A stretch of 14,207 nucleotides of DNA from Hyphomicrobiales bacterium (GTDB taxonomy: Bacteria > Pseudomonadota > Alphaproteobacteria > Rhizobiales > Beijerinckiaceae): positions 1 to 14,207 of the forward strand of contig JAQGJO010000163.1 of NCBI GenBank assembly GCA_028290595.1, written 5' to 3'. Shown here piece after piece: positions 6,938 through 14,207 of the stretch. The notes beneath the pieces are model-generated. The model was not told the DNA's origin. It worked only from the letters and a program-made list of their open reading frames with translations, and did no database searches. Every line of letters starts with the position of its first letter. Position 1 is the stretch's first letter. Both the position numbers and the translations under genes were made by a program.

Positions 6938-8116
6938 TCACTTGGCGTTCGGATTGGCCTTTTTCCACGGGTCCTGGACCGCCTCGACCGTCGCAATATC
7001 GACGTTGATCAGCTTCCCGTCCACGCGCTTGACCTCGCGGATATAGACATTCTGGACAATGTCGCGGTCGTTATCGAAGCTGATCGGCCCGCGTGGACTG
7101 TCGAGCTTCTTGTTCTTCATGAATTCGATCGCCTGATCGCCGGTGAATTTCGGACCAAGCGCTTTCACGGTTTCATACAGCAGGCTCATGCCATCCCAGG
7201 CGGCGATGGCCGTCACGTCGGGTACGGCTTCGCTGCCGGTCACGTCATTCAACGCTTTGCGGAAAGCGATGTTCTCCGGCCGTTGGTTCGACTCTGTATA
7301 GTGAACCGACGAAATCGTGCCGATGATGGAATCGCCAAACGACGACAGGAAGATTTCCTGCGCCTCGCCGGTCGCCAGCAGCTTGATGCCCGCCGCCTTC
7401 AGGCCGCGCCGTTCGAACTCGCGCACCATGGCGATCGATGGAGCTCCGCCTGGCGCGAAAATATAGAGCGCGTCGGCCTTTGCCTGCAGCGCACGCTCCA
7501 TATAGGGGGCAAAATCCGTCACGTTCAACGGCACCCGGTCCTTGCCGACGATCTTGCCGCCGGCCTTTTCGAAATCGCTGACGAACTCGCCCTCGGCGTC
7601 ATAACCGGGTGCATAGTCGCTGACCATGGAATAGGCCGTCTTGGCGCCGTTTTTCACCGCCCAGCCGCCAAGCGGCGACACCATTTGCGACACCGTCATG
7701 CTGACGCGAATGAAATACGGCGACTTGCGTGTGATGATCGCCGTCGCGGCGTTGAAGATGATCGTCGGCGTCTTGGCCTCGGTGATGAGATCGGCGACCG
7801 CAAGCGCATTCGGCGTCAGCGCAAAACCACCGAGCGCACTGACCTTCTCGCGCAGGATCAGTTCCTCGCCGAACTGCCGGGTCTTCGATGCATCGCCGGC
7901 GCCCTCGTCGCGCCAGATGATCTGAATCTCGTTGCCGTTCACGGTCTTGCCATTGAGCTTTTGAAACGCATCGACCGAATCCTTGATCTGCTTGCCCAGG
8001 ACGGCGAACGGCCCGGAGAACGGGGCTATGATTCCGAACTTGACGACATCGGCCCGTGCCACCGTTGAAATCATCATCAACGCCATGGCGGCGGACGCAA
8101 CAAGCCAGCGTTTCAT
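6938..8116 (-). CDS. ABC transporter substrate-binding protein, Leu/Ile/Val-binding type (paralog 2)
   Basis: A 392-residue Peripla_BP_6 / LivK-type protein, first gene of the leftward transport cluster. The signal peptide is MKRWLVASAAMALMMISTVARA, with cleavage before DVVKFG. It shares nearly all motifs with paralog 1: IIAPFSGPFAV, WRDEGAGDASKTRQF, GGFALTP, SPYFIRVSMT, SDYAPG, NVTDFAPYMERALQ, HYTESNQRPENIAFRKALN and SPRGPISFD. It is one residue shorter than paralog 1, near SFDNDRD against SFDPKERD. The ATG at 8114-8116 has GGGAGGG 5 bases upstream, a strong ribosome site. Differences cluster in positions such as the loops after GGFALTP and PSVAMV, so the paralog may bind a related but different ligand with the same LivHMGF channel. 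The gene sits divergent from thyA with a 240-bp gap. Confidence 0.92.
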   Translation of the reverse strand: MKRWLVASAAMALMMISTVARADVVKFGIIAPFSGPFAVLGKQIKDSVDAFQKLNGKTVNGNEIQIIWRDEGAGDASKTRQFGEELILREKVSALGGFALTPNALAVADLITEAKTPTIIFNAATAIITRKSPYFIRVSMTVSQMVSPLGGWAVKNGAKTAYSMVSDYAPGYDAEGEFVSDFEKAGGKIVGKDRVPLNVTDFAPYMERALQAKADALYIFAPGGAPSIAMVREFERRGLKAAGIKLLATGEAQEIFLSSFGDSIIGTISSVHYTESNQRPENIAFRKALNDVTGSEAVPDVTAIAAWDGMSLLYETVKALGPKFTGDQAIEFMKNKKLDSPRGPISFDNDRDIVQNVYIREVKRVDGKLINVDIATVEAVQDPWKKANPNAK

Positions 8117-8143
8117 ATGTCCCTCCCCTGAAGGTGCCGGCGC

Positions 8144-8172
8144 AGTTGAGGCGCGGTCGCAATATCTGTCAA
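8144..8172 (-). promoter_or_regulatory. Promoter-like element upstream of paralog 2
   Basis: On the minus strand TTGACA (8172-8167), 17 bases, then TCAACT (8149-8144) and GC. Initiation about 7 bases further on would leave a leader of about 20 bases before the ATG at 8116, with the GGGAGGG ribosome site in it. The pair matches the one before paralog 1 in both hexamers and spacing, although the spacers largely differ. Confidence 0.45.
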
Positions 8173-8194
8173 ATTGCTCAGGTTGAGCCGGGCT

Positions 8195-8216
8195 TTGCTG
8201 CCAAAATAATCAGCAA
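8195..8216. promoter_or_regulatory. Inverted repeat in the divergent paralog 2 / thyA gap
   Basis: TTGCTG (8195-8200) and CAGCAA (8211-8216) are exact inverted 6-mers around the AT-rich centre CCAAAATAAT. It lies about 22 bp upstream of the paralog 2 -35 candidate, a usual place for an activator or repressor. The rest of the 240-bp gap (8117-8356) shows no convincing thyA promoter. Confidence 0.3.
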
Positions 8217-8356
8217 CGTCAACAATCCATTGTGACGCCTCCACAAGCCTATTTGAGCTGGAGAGACAATCTCGTGAGGACGCCGGCAGCCAAAACCGGT
8301 AAATTGGGACGAATCTGACTTACACAAGTTCCTGTACCGATCAGCCCGGATGCACC

Positions 8357-9151
8357 ATGCGCCAATATCTCGACCTCATGCGCCACGTCCTCGAGACGGG
8401 AACCCAGAAGACCGACCGGACCGGAACTGGAACCCGGTCCATCTTCGGGCCGCAACTGCGTTTTGACCTGTCGCAGGGCTTCCCCCTGGTGACGACGAAG
8501 AAGATCCACCTGAAGTCGATCGTTCATGAACTGCTGTGGTTCATCGCCGGCGACACCAACATCCGCTATCTCAACGCCAATGGCGTCAGCATCTGGGACG
8601 AATGGGCTGACGCCAACGGCGATCTCGGCCCGGTTTACGGCAAGCAATGGCGCTCGTGGGAAGGCGCCGACGGCGCCGCTCACGATCAGCTCAAATGGCT
8701 GATTGGCGAAATCAAACGCAATCCGGATTCCCGCCGTCTCATCATCTCCGCCTGGAACGTCGCTGACATTCCGGCGATGAAGCTCGCGCCCTGCCATTGC
8801 CTGTTTCAATTCTACGTGGCGGATGGTCGCCTGTCCTGTCAGTTGTATCAGCGTTCGGCGGACATTTTTCTGGGCGTGCCGTTCAACATCGCAAGCTATG
8901 CCTTGCTGACCCATATGGTCGCCCAGGTCACCGGGCTTGAAGTCGGCGATTTCGTTCACACTTTCGGCGACGCGCACCTCTATCTCAACCACTTCGATCA
9001 GGCGCGCCTGCAATTGACGCGCGAACCACGGCCTCTGCCGCAACTCAAGCTCAATAAAAACGTGACATCGCTGTTCGACTTCCACTACGACGACATCGTC
9101 TTCGAGCATTACGATCCGTACCCGCTCATCAAGGCGCCGGTGGCGGTGTGA
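8357..9151 (+). CDS. thyA: Thymidylate synthase
   Basis: A 264-residue protein, the same length as E. coli ThyA and collinear with it. It methylates dUMP to dTMP using methylenetetrahydrofolate, which it turns into dihydrofolate, in the cytoplasm. Visible motifs are [12 protein letters not shown] near the N-terminus (phosphate and dUMP contacts), [45 protein letters not shown] (Arg pair from the partner subunit) and [12 protein letters not shown] with the nucleophile Cys146. [20 protein letters not shown] and GDAHLYLNH follow. A second cysteine stands at position 148. The ATG at 8357 has only a weak GGA upstream, but aligns with the E. coli start. The stop overlaps the folA start as GTGA, so the two enzymes that cycle folate are coupled. 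Confidence 0.97.
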   Translation: MRQYLDLMRHVLETGTQKTDRTGTGTRSIFGPQLRFDLSQGFPLVTTKKIHLKSIVHELLWFIAGDTNIRYLNANGVSIWDEWADANGDLGPVYGKQWRSWEGADGAAHDQLKWLIGEIKRNPDSRRLIISAWNVADIPAMKLAPCHCLFQFYVADGRLSCQLYQRSADIFLGVPFNIASYALLTHMVAQVTGLEVGDFVHTFGDAHLYLNHFDQARLQLTREPRPLPQLKLNKNVTSLFDFHYDDIVFEHYDPYPLIKAPVAV

Positions 9152-9675
9152 CAACAATCACGAAAAGCCAGATACCCGTGGTTATCGTCGCCGCTGTCGC
9201 ACGCAATGGCGTCATCGGCGGCGGCAACCGGTTGCTCTGGCGTCTGTCCAGCGATCTGAAGCACTTCAAGGCCATCACGCTCGGCAAACCACTGGTCATG
9301 GGCCGCAAGACGTTTGAATCGATCGGCAAGCCTTTGCCGGGGCGCGAAACCGTCGTGATTACCCGCGATCCTGATTTCCATGTTCAGGGCGTTCACGTCG
9401 CCTCCGACATCGACAGCGGCTTCGCGCGGGCTTCCGAGCTTGCAGCCAGTATGAATACCGATGAGATTATCTGTGCTGGCGGCGGCGATATTTATGCCCA
9501 GACCCTGCCGTTTGCCGCGCGGCTGGAAATCACTGAAGTTAACCTTACGCCGGACGGCGATACCTATTTCCCGGCCCTCGACCCCCAATCATGGCGTGAA
9601 ATCAACCGCGAGAACCATGAGCCTGGCCCGGGCGACGAGGCCGCGTTCAGTTGGGTGACGCTGACGCGGGCATAA
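9148..9675 (+). CDS. folA: Dihydrofolate reductase
   Basis: A 175-residue type I dihydrofolate reductase. It uses NADPH to reduce the dihydrofolate made by ThyA, its coupled neighbour. The start is the GTG at 9148-9150, overlapping the thyA stop. Motifs are [11 protein letters not shown] (residues 14-24), the substrate segment [12 protein letters not shown] with the catalytic acid Asp36 (E. coli Asp27), GRKTFESIG (52-60) for [17 protein letters not shown], and [10 protein letters not shown] (109-118). By alignment the proline before the conserved Trp (E. coli Pro21) is Leu30, and E. coli Trp30 is His39. The C-terminus [14 protein letters not shown] is of normal type. It is a housekeeping enzyme; nothing suggests a transferred resistance cassette. 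Confidence 0.95.
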   Translation: MTTITKSQIPVVIVAAVARNGVIGGGNRLLWRLSSDLKHFKAITLGKPLVMGRKTFESIGKPLPGRETVVITRDPDFHVQGVHVASDIDSGFARASELAASMNTDEIICAGGGDIYAQTLPFAARLEITEVNLTPDGDTYFPALDPQSWREINRENHEPGPGDEAAFSWVTLTRA

Positions 9676-9691
9676 AAGCCGCCGGTAAACG

Positions 9692-9720
9692 TTGAAAACC
9701 AGTCAAATAGTGCTTAATTG
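9692..9720 (+). promoter_or_regulatory. Weak promoter candidate before hflK
   Basis: TTGAAA (9692-9697), 17 bases, then TAATTG (9715-9720). The -35 fits sigma-70 or heat-shock type sites; the -10 is poor. It lies in the 97-bp gap between folA and hflK, 52 bp before the hflK ATG. Read-through from folA is an alternative. Confidence 0.25.
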
Positions 9721-9725
9721 CCAGA

Positions 9726-9750
9726 CCGCGTGTGGGGTTTCCCGCGTGTG
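9726..9750. repeat. Direct repeat in the hflK leader
   Basis: CCGCGTGTG occurs at 9726-9734 and again at 9742-9750, with a 16-bp period. It lies between the weak promoter candidate and the hflK ribosome site (GAGGG). It could be a regulator site read on one face of the helix, or chance. Confidence 0.5.
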
Positions 9751-9772
9751 CAAAAAGGGGAAGAGGGACTTT

Positions 9773-10927
9773 ATGCCCTGGAACAATCAGAGCGGCGGGG
9801 GTGGACCCTGGCGGCCCAATAATAATCCGGGACCTTGGGGTCAGGGACCTTCCGGCGGCAGCGGCGGAGGCGGTCAGACGCCGGATCTGGAGGAATTGCT
9901 CCGGCGCAGTCAAGACAAGCTGAAGCAGGTTATGCCCGGCGGCTTCATGAGCGGCTTCGGCATTGCGCTGGTCGCCGCGGCGGCCGTCGCCATCTGGCTC
10001 GCCAGCGGCATCTACACGGTGCAGCCCAACGAAGCCGGCCTCGAAATGGTTTTCGGCCGCTTCACCCAGCGCACCGAAAACGGTCTGCGTTATAACTGGC
10101 CAGCGCCGATCGGCAGCGTCATCAAGCTGCGCGTCACCGACCGCAACAGCATCGACATCGGTTTCCGCACCAGAGAAGATCCCCGCCGGCCGGGCAACCA
10201 GACCCAGACCGACGTTCCCGAAGAGAGCCTGATGCTGACCGGCGACGAGAACATCGCCGATGTCAAATTCCGTGTCGTCTGGCAGATCGATCCGTCGAAG
10301 CCCCAGGACTTCGCCTTCAACGTCCGCGAAGTTCGCGAGACGATCAAGGCGGTCTCGGAAAGCTCCATGCGCGAAATCGTCGGCCGCACCCAGATCCAGA
10401 AAATCCTGACCGCCGAACGTAAGGTCATCGAACCGGCGGCTCAGGATCTGACCCAGCGCGTACTCAATGACTACAAAGCCGGCGTACAGATCTTGCAGGT
10501 GCAATTGCTGTCGGTCGACCCGCCGGAACAGGTCATCGCCGCATTCCGCGACGTGACGGCTGCTCAGCAGGATCTCGACCGTTTGCGCAACGAGGCCGAG
10601 GCTTACGCCAACCGCGTCGTTCCGGAAGCACGCGGCGGCGCCGCCCGCATCCTGCAGGAGGCCGAAGGCTATCGCGAACAGACCGTGGCGGAAGCCCGCG
10701 GTCAGGCGTCGCGCTTCACGCAGGTCTATGACCAATACCGACGCGCACCCGATGTGACGCGCGAGCGTATGTATATCGAAACCATGGAGCGTATTCTGGC
10801 TGGTACCAACAAGGTCATCATCGATCAAAGCGCCGGACAGGGCGTCGTGCCCTATCTGCCGCTCGGCCAGCTTGATCAGTCTGCTGCGCCGGGCCAAGGG
10901 TCTGGCCAGGGAGGACCGCGTCGATGA
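9773..10927 (+). CDS. hflK: HflK, SPFH membrane subunit of the FtsH modulator complex
   Basis: A 384-residue SPFH (band 7) protein. Residues 1-35 are rich in Gly, Pro, Asn and Gln (WNNQSGGGGPWRPNNN), as in other HflK proteins. A transmembrane segment at about 60-80 (FGIALVAAAAVAIWLASGI) precedes the YTVQPNEAGLEMVFGRF band 7 start. A long helical region follows with EAEAYANRVVPEARG and AEGYREQTVAEARGQASRF. In the family, HflK and HflC build a large membrane cage around FtsH and adjust its proteolysis, with most of the mass in the periplasm. The ATG at 9773 was chosen because GAGGG lies 6 bases upstream and the protein then starts MPWNNQ; an in-frame ATG at 9692 would add 27 unlikely residues. 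The stop overlaps hflC by 4 bp. Confidence 0.95.
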   Translation: MPWNNQSGGGGPWRPNNNPGPWGQGPSGGSGGGGQTPDLEELLRRSQDKLKQVMPGGFMSGFGIALVAAAAVAIWLASGIYTVQPNEAGLEMVFGRFTQRTENGLRYNWPAPIGSVIKLRVTDRNSIDIGFRTREDPRRPGNQTQTDVPEESLMLTGDENIADVKFRVVWQIDPSKPQDFAFNVREVRETIKAVSESSMREIVGRTQIQKILTAERKVIEPAAQDLTQRVLNDYKAGVQILQVQLLSVDPPEQVIAAFRDVTAAQQDLDRLRNEAEAYANRVVPEARGGAARILQEAEGYREQTVAEARGQASRFTQVYDQYRRAPDVTRERMYIETMERILAGTNKVIIDQSAGQGVVPYLPLGQLDQSAAPGQGSGQGGPRR

Positions 10928-11844
10928 CCAAGTCCTTCGCCGGCATGGCCGGCCTCATCGTTCTGATCCTGCTGCTGTTCACCGGCTATAGCGCGATCTT
11001 CACGGTCCATCAGGCCCAAAATGCGCTGCTGCTGCGCTTCGGTGAACCGGTTCCCGGTCGCTCCGTCGTGACGCAGCCGGGGCTGCACTTCAAGGCGCCA
11101 TTCATCGAGAATGTCGTTTACTTCGACAACCGCATCCTCGACCTCGAAACGCCGAAGCAGGAGGTTCTCGCCTCCGACAACAACCGCATCGAAGTGGATG
11201 CGTTTCTGCGTTACAAGATCGTCGATATCCTGCAGTTCTACCGTTCGGTGCGAACCATCGACGTCGGCAACAATCAGCTTGGCTCCGTCCTGAATTCGGC
11301 CGTGCGCCGTGTGCTGGGCGAAGCCACCATGCTGCAATTGGTGCGCGACGACCGCAACAACCTGATGCGCAAGATCCTCGATCAGGTGAACCTCGAATCG
11401 GCGAAGCTGGGCATGAACGTCGTCGACGTTCGCATCCGCCGCGCCGACCTGCCGCGTCAGATTTCCGAACAGGTTTTCCGCCGCATGCAGACGGAGCGCG
11501 CCCGTGAAGCCGCCGACTACCGCGCGCAGGGTTCTGAACAGGCGCAGCGCATCACCGCCAAGGCAGATCGCGATGTCATCGTGATTCGCGCCGAGGCGCA
11601 GCGCCAGGCCGATCAGACCCGCGGCGAAGGCGACGCCGAGCGGAACAAGATTTTTGCCGAGGCATATGGCAAGGATCCGGATTTCTTCTCGTTTTACCGG
11701 TCGATGCAAGCCTATGAAACTGGACTGAAATCAGCCGATACCCGGTTGGTGATCAGCCCTAATTCGGAATTCTTCCGCTATTTCACCAAGCGTAACGGCG
11801 GTCCGGCGGTGTCTCCGTCAGCCGCAGCCAAGCCAGGAAATTGA
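10924..11844 (+). CDS. hflC: HflC, SPFH membrane subunit of the FtsH modulator complex
   Basis: A 306-residue partner of HflK. One N-terminal membrane segment (about residues 7-27, GMAGLIVLILLLFTGYSAIF) leads into FTVHQAQNALLLRFGEPV, the band 7 start. QPGLHFKAPFIENVVYFD and DVRIRRADLPRQISEQVF are HflC hallmarks. The Ala/Glu/Arg-rich segment at about residues 185-240 is likely the coiled coil that packs against HflK. It ends with YRSMQAYETGL and a short disordered tail. The ATG overlaps the hflK stop (ATGA), keeping the two subunits in equal output. A strong hairpin starts 6 bases after the stop. The small DUF2065 gene often found after hflC does not fit in the 133-bp gap to degP. Confidence 0.95.
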   Translation: MTKSFAGMAGLIVLILLLFTGYSAIFTVHQAQNALLLRFGEPVPGRSVVTQPGLHFKAPFIENVVYFDNRILDLETPKQEVLASDNNRIEVDAFLRYKIVDILQFYRSVRTIDVGNNQLGSVLNSAVRRVLGEATMLQLVRDDRNNLMRKILDQVNLESAKLGMNVVDVRIRRADLPRQISEQVFRRMQTERAREAADYRAQGSEQAQRITAKADRDVIVIRAEAQRQADQTRGEGDAERNKIFAEAYGKDPDFFSFYRSMQAYETGLKSADTRLVISPNSEFFRYFTKRNGGPAVSPSAAAKPGN

Positions 11845-11850
11845 ACTTTA

Positions 11851-11885
11851 CATCCCTCCGGAGCATGATTCGCTCCGGAGGGATG
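11851..11885 (+). terminator. 14-bp perfect hairpin after hflC
   Basis: CATCCCTCCGGAGC (11851-11864), loop ATGATTC, then its exact reverse complement (11872-11885). The stem is long and GC-rich, 6 bases after the hflC stop. No T-run follows, so it may stop or slow transcription with Rho, or protect the hflKC mRNA 3' end. A small 5-bp inverted repeat ACTAT-ATAGT (11886-11901) adjoins it. Confidence 0.6.
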
Positions 11886-11904
11886 ACTATTATGTGATAG
11901 TCCG

Positions 11905-11928
11905 CAGGCGCGACCGCCTTTCCGCCTG
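11905..11928. promoter_or_regulatory. Inverted repeat upstream of degP
   Basis: CAGGCG (11905-11910) and CGCCTG (11923-11928) are exact inverted 6-mers with a 12-base centre, 50-70 bp before the degP ATG. A TAGATA (11939-11944) downstream could be a -10, but no matching -35 was seen. Confidence 0.2.
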
Positions 11929-11977
11929 AATTTGCGCTAGATAGAACTGGTGACGGCCTTTCCAGGAGATGGTTTCG

Positions 11978-13561
11978 ATGTCTTATCCGGTGATTTCCAA
12001 CAAAGGCACACGTAGCTCGGGCATGAGCAGGCGTAGCTCGTTTTCCCGCACGCGCAGCATCGCCGCCGCGATGACGATCGCGCTCTGCGCCGGATCGGCT
12101 CTCGTCGCGCCACTGACGACACAACCTGCGTTTGCCCGCGGCGCCCCTGACTCCTTCGCCGATCTTGCGGCACAGGTCAGCGACGCCGTCGTCAACATTT
12201 CCGTCTCCCAGACCGTTGCCGACCGGCGCGGCAGCGGCGGCGCTCCCGGCGCAGCCCCCAACCTGCCGCGCGGAACGCCGTTCGACGATCTCTTCGAGGA
12301 ATTCTTCCGCCGCCGCGGTCAGGGCCAAGGCCAGGGGCAAGGGCAGGACGACAGCGGACCGCAGCGTCCGCAGCGCCGCTCCAATTCGCTCGGCTCCGGC
12401 TTCGTCATCGATTCCTCCGGCATCGTCATCACCAACAACCACGTCGTCGGCGACGCCACCGACGTGACGGTCATCTTCACCGACGGCCAGCGCCTGAAGG
12501 CCGAGATCGTCGGCAAGGACGCCAAGATCGATATTGCCGTGCTGCGCGTGAAGCCGGACAAGCCGCTCAAGGCTGTCAAGTTCGGCGACAGCAACAAGAC
12601 CCGCGTCGGCGATTGGGTGATGGCTGTCGGCAATCCGTTCGGCCTCGGCGGCACGGTGACGGTGGGCATTCTTTCGGCCCGCAACCGCAACATCAACAGC
12701 GGCCCTTACGACGACTATCTGCAGACGGACGCCTCGATCAATCGCGGCAATTCCGGCGGCCCGCTGTTCAATGCTGACGGCGAAGTCATCGGCGTCAACA
12801 CCGCGATCCTGTCGCCGTCGGGCGGTTCGGTCGGCATCGGCTTCGCCTCGCCCTCCAACGTGCTGCAGCCGGTCATCGAGCAATTGCAGAAATACGGCGA
12901 GACCCGCCGCGGCTGGCTCGGCGTCAAGATCCAGGCCGTTGACGACGACGTCGCCGAAAGCCTCAATCTCGGTAAGGCGCGCGGCGCGTTGATCGCCGGC
13001 GTCGACGACAAGGGCCCCGCCAAGCCTGCCGGCATCAAGGCCGGCGATGTCATTGTAAAGTTTGACGGTCAGGACGTGAAAACCTCGGCCGACCTGCCCC
13101 GCCTCGTCGCCGCCACGCCGGTCGGCAAGGCCGTCGACGTCTCGGTGGTGCGCGCCGGCAAGGAACAGTCCCTGAAGGTCACACTCGGCCGCCTTGAGGA
13201 TGGCGAACGCCAGGCTTCGCTCGGCTCGCCCAAAGCTGATACGCCGCCGGATCGCACCGTCGCGCAGAAGGCTTTGGGAATGGAATTCACCAATCTCAAC
13301 GCCGCGGCGCGCACGAAGTTCTCCATCAAGGACGGCGTGAAGGGTGTCGTGGTCTCCAACGTCGATCCCAATTCACCGGCCGCCGACAAGCGCATCCAGG
13401 CCGGCGATACGATCGTCGAGATCAATCAGGAAGCGGTCAACCAGCCGGGCGACATCGCCACAAAGATGAAGGCAGCCAAGGAGCAGGGCCGCAAGTCGGC
13501 ACTCTTCCTCGTCGCCAACACCCAGGGCGAAGTTCGCTTCGTGGCGTTGCCGGTGGAATGA
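11978..13561 (+). CDS. degP: DegP/HtrA-type periplasmic serine protease (Do family)
   Basis: A 527-residue S1C serine protease and chaperone that degrades or refolds damaged envelope proteins. A long Arg/Ser-rich N-region (RRSSFSRTRS) leads into a hydrophobic signal peptide with cleavage near AFA-RGAP (residue 53). The catalytic triad is His155 (TNNHVV), Asp185 (KIDIAV) and Ser259 (RGNSGGP). The loop before the protease core holds FFRRRG, a (Gly-Gln)5 run and QRPQRR, as in DegP LA loops. Two PDZ domains follow, about 305-405 (RGWLGVKIQ, PAGIKAGDVI) and about 430-527 (DKRIQAGDTIVEIN). The ATG at 11978 was chosen over 11969: AGGAG (11964-11968) directly abuts the ATG at 11969 but is 9 bases before 11978. 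It follows hflKC, the other envelope quality-control genes, with its own 133-bp gap. Confidence 0.95.
   Translation: MSYPVISNKGTRSSGMSRRSSFSRTRSIAAAMTIALCAGSALVAPLTTQPAFARGAPDSFADLAAQVSDAVVNISVSQTVADRRGSGGAPGAAPNLPRGTPFDDLFEEFFRRRGQGQGQGQGQDDSGPQRPQRRSNSLGSGFVIDSSGIVITNNHVVGDATDVTVIFTDGQRLKAEIVGKDAKIDIAVLRVKPDKPLKAVKFGDSNKTRVGDWVMAVGNPFGLGGTVTVGILSARNRNINSGPYDDYLQTDASINRGNSGGPLFNADGEVIGVNTAILSPSGGSVGIGFASPSNVLQPVIEQLQKYGETRRGWLGVKIQAVDDDVAESLNLGKARGALIAGVDDKGPAKPAGIKAGDVIVKFDGQDVKTSADLPRLVAATPVGKAVDVSVVRAGKEQSLKVTLGRLEDGERQASLGSPKADTPPDRTVAQKALGMEFTNLNAAARTKFSIKDGVKGVVVSNVDPNSPAADKRIQAGDTIVEINQEAVNQPGDIATKMKAAKEQGRKSALFLVANTQGEVRFVALPVE
12317..12346 (+). repeat. degP: Hexanucleotide-type repeat encoding (Gly-Gln)5 in DegP
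   Basis: Five Gly-Gln codon pairs (GGT CAG, GGC CAA, GGC CAG, GGG CAA, GGG CAG) encode residues 114-123 of DegP, in the flexible loop ahead of the protease core. The copies vary by synonymous changes, so the protein repeat may be kept while slippage is limited. Confidence 0.8.
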
Positions 13562-13566
13562 CAAAA

Positions 13567-14207
<641 letters not shown>

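Noticed and set aside
6902..8068. Long plus-strand open frame (388 codons) opposite binding-protein paralog 2
   Set aside because: It is antisense to a clear gene with signal peptide and family motifs. Its product is rich in Arg, His and Asp with no recognisable fold, and a similar mirror frame lies opposite paralog 1 (5863-6675), as expected from GC-rich codon use.
8249..9157. Minus-strand open frame of 302 codons opposite thyA
   Set aside because: thyA matches E. coli ThyA along its whole length. The antisense frame has no family features; the same goes for 10876-11709 opposite hflC.
9647..10897. Minus-strand open frame of 416 codons opposite hflK
   Set aside because: hflK is certain. The antisense product has no membrane segments or motifs and arises from the high-GC codon pattern.
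12080..12095. Lipoprotein signal (Cys37) in DegP
   Set aside because: The residues before the cysteine (IAL) do not fit the lipobox, which needs a small residue at -1, and a normal AFA cleavage site lies downstream.
11783..12883. Minus-strand open frame of 366 codons opposite degP
   Set aside because: The degP catalytic triad and PDZ motifs are clear on the plus strand; the antisense product is low-complexity Ala, Asp and Arg.

Overview
The window looks like chromosomal DNA of a high-GC alphaproteobacterium, most likely of the order Hyphomicrobiales (Rhizobiales). This rests on the block thyA-folA-hflK-hflC-degP-serB, on amino-acid-binding-type ABC transport genes with rhizobial-style proteins, and on an AsmA-like protein of the alphaproteobacterial type. 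The genus cannot be fixed from the sequence alone. Base and codon use look even across the window, and no transposase, integrase, tRNA, rRNA or CRISPR array was seen.

Left part (1-1904, minus strand): the N-terminal 225 residues of an AsmA-family membrane protein run off the left edge. Upstream of it is a complete exported two-domain rhodanese (sulfurtransferase) with a single cysteine.

Middle part (1905-8116, minus strand): a complete HAAT/branched-chain-type ABC importer. Transcription runs right to left through two tandem paralogous periplasmic binding proteins (6938-8116 and 5314-6495), then livH, livM, livG and livF. The last four genes overlap by 4 bp at every junction (ATGA or GTGA), so they are almost certainly one translationally coupled operon. 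The binding proteins should capture the solute in the periplasm, LivH/LivM form the channel, and LivG/LivF hydrolyse ATP. The substrate (branched-chain amino acid, aromatic acid or another small carboxylate) cannot be read from the sequence. The 442-bp gap between the two binding-protein genes holds a promoter-like pair overlapping a 14-bp near-palindrome, a short tandem repeat, and a promoter-like element that also occurs upstream of the other paralog.

Right part (8357-13561, plus strand): thyA and folA overlap by 4 bp and form a thymidylate/folate pair: ThyA makes dTMP and dihydrofolate, and FolA reduces the dihydrofolate back. hflK and hflC also overlap by 4 bp and encode the membrane SPFH complex that modulates the FtsH protease. 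After a strong 14-bp hairpin comes degP, a periplasmic HtrA-type protease. The hflKC-degP group is an envelope protein quality-control module. At the right edge serB (phosphoserine phosphatase, C-terminal 180 residues) converges on degP. The gap between degP and serB is filled by a perfect 27-bp inverted repeat built partly from CTACTGC heptamers.

I found no convincing new multi-gene system. The most unusual items are the heptamer/inverted-repeat element between degP and serB, the duplicated binding protein with a shared upstream element, and the palindromic operator candidate at 6811-6824.
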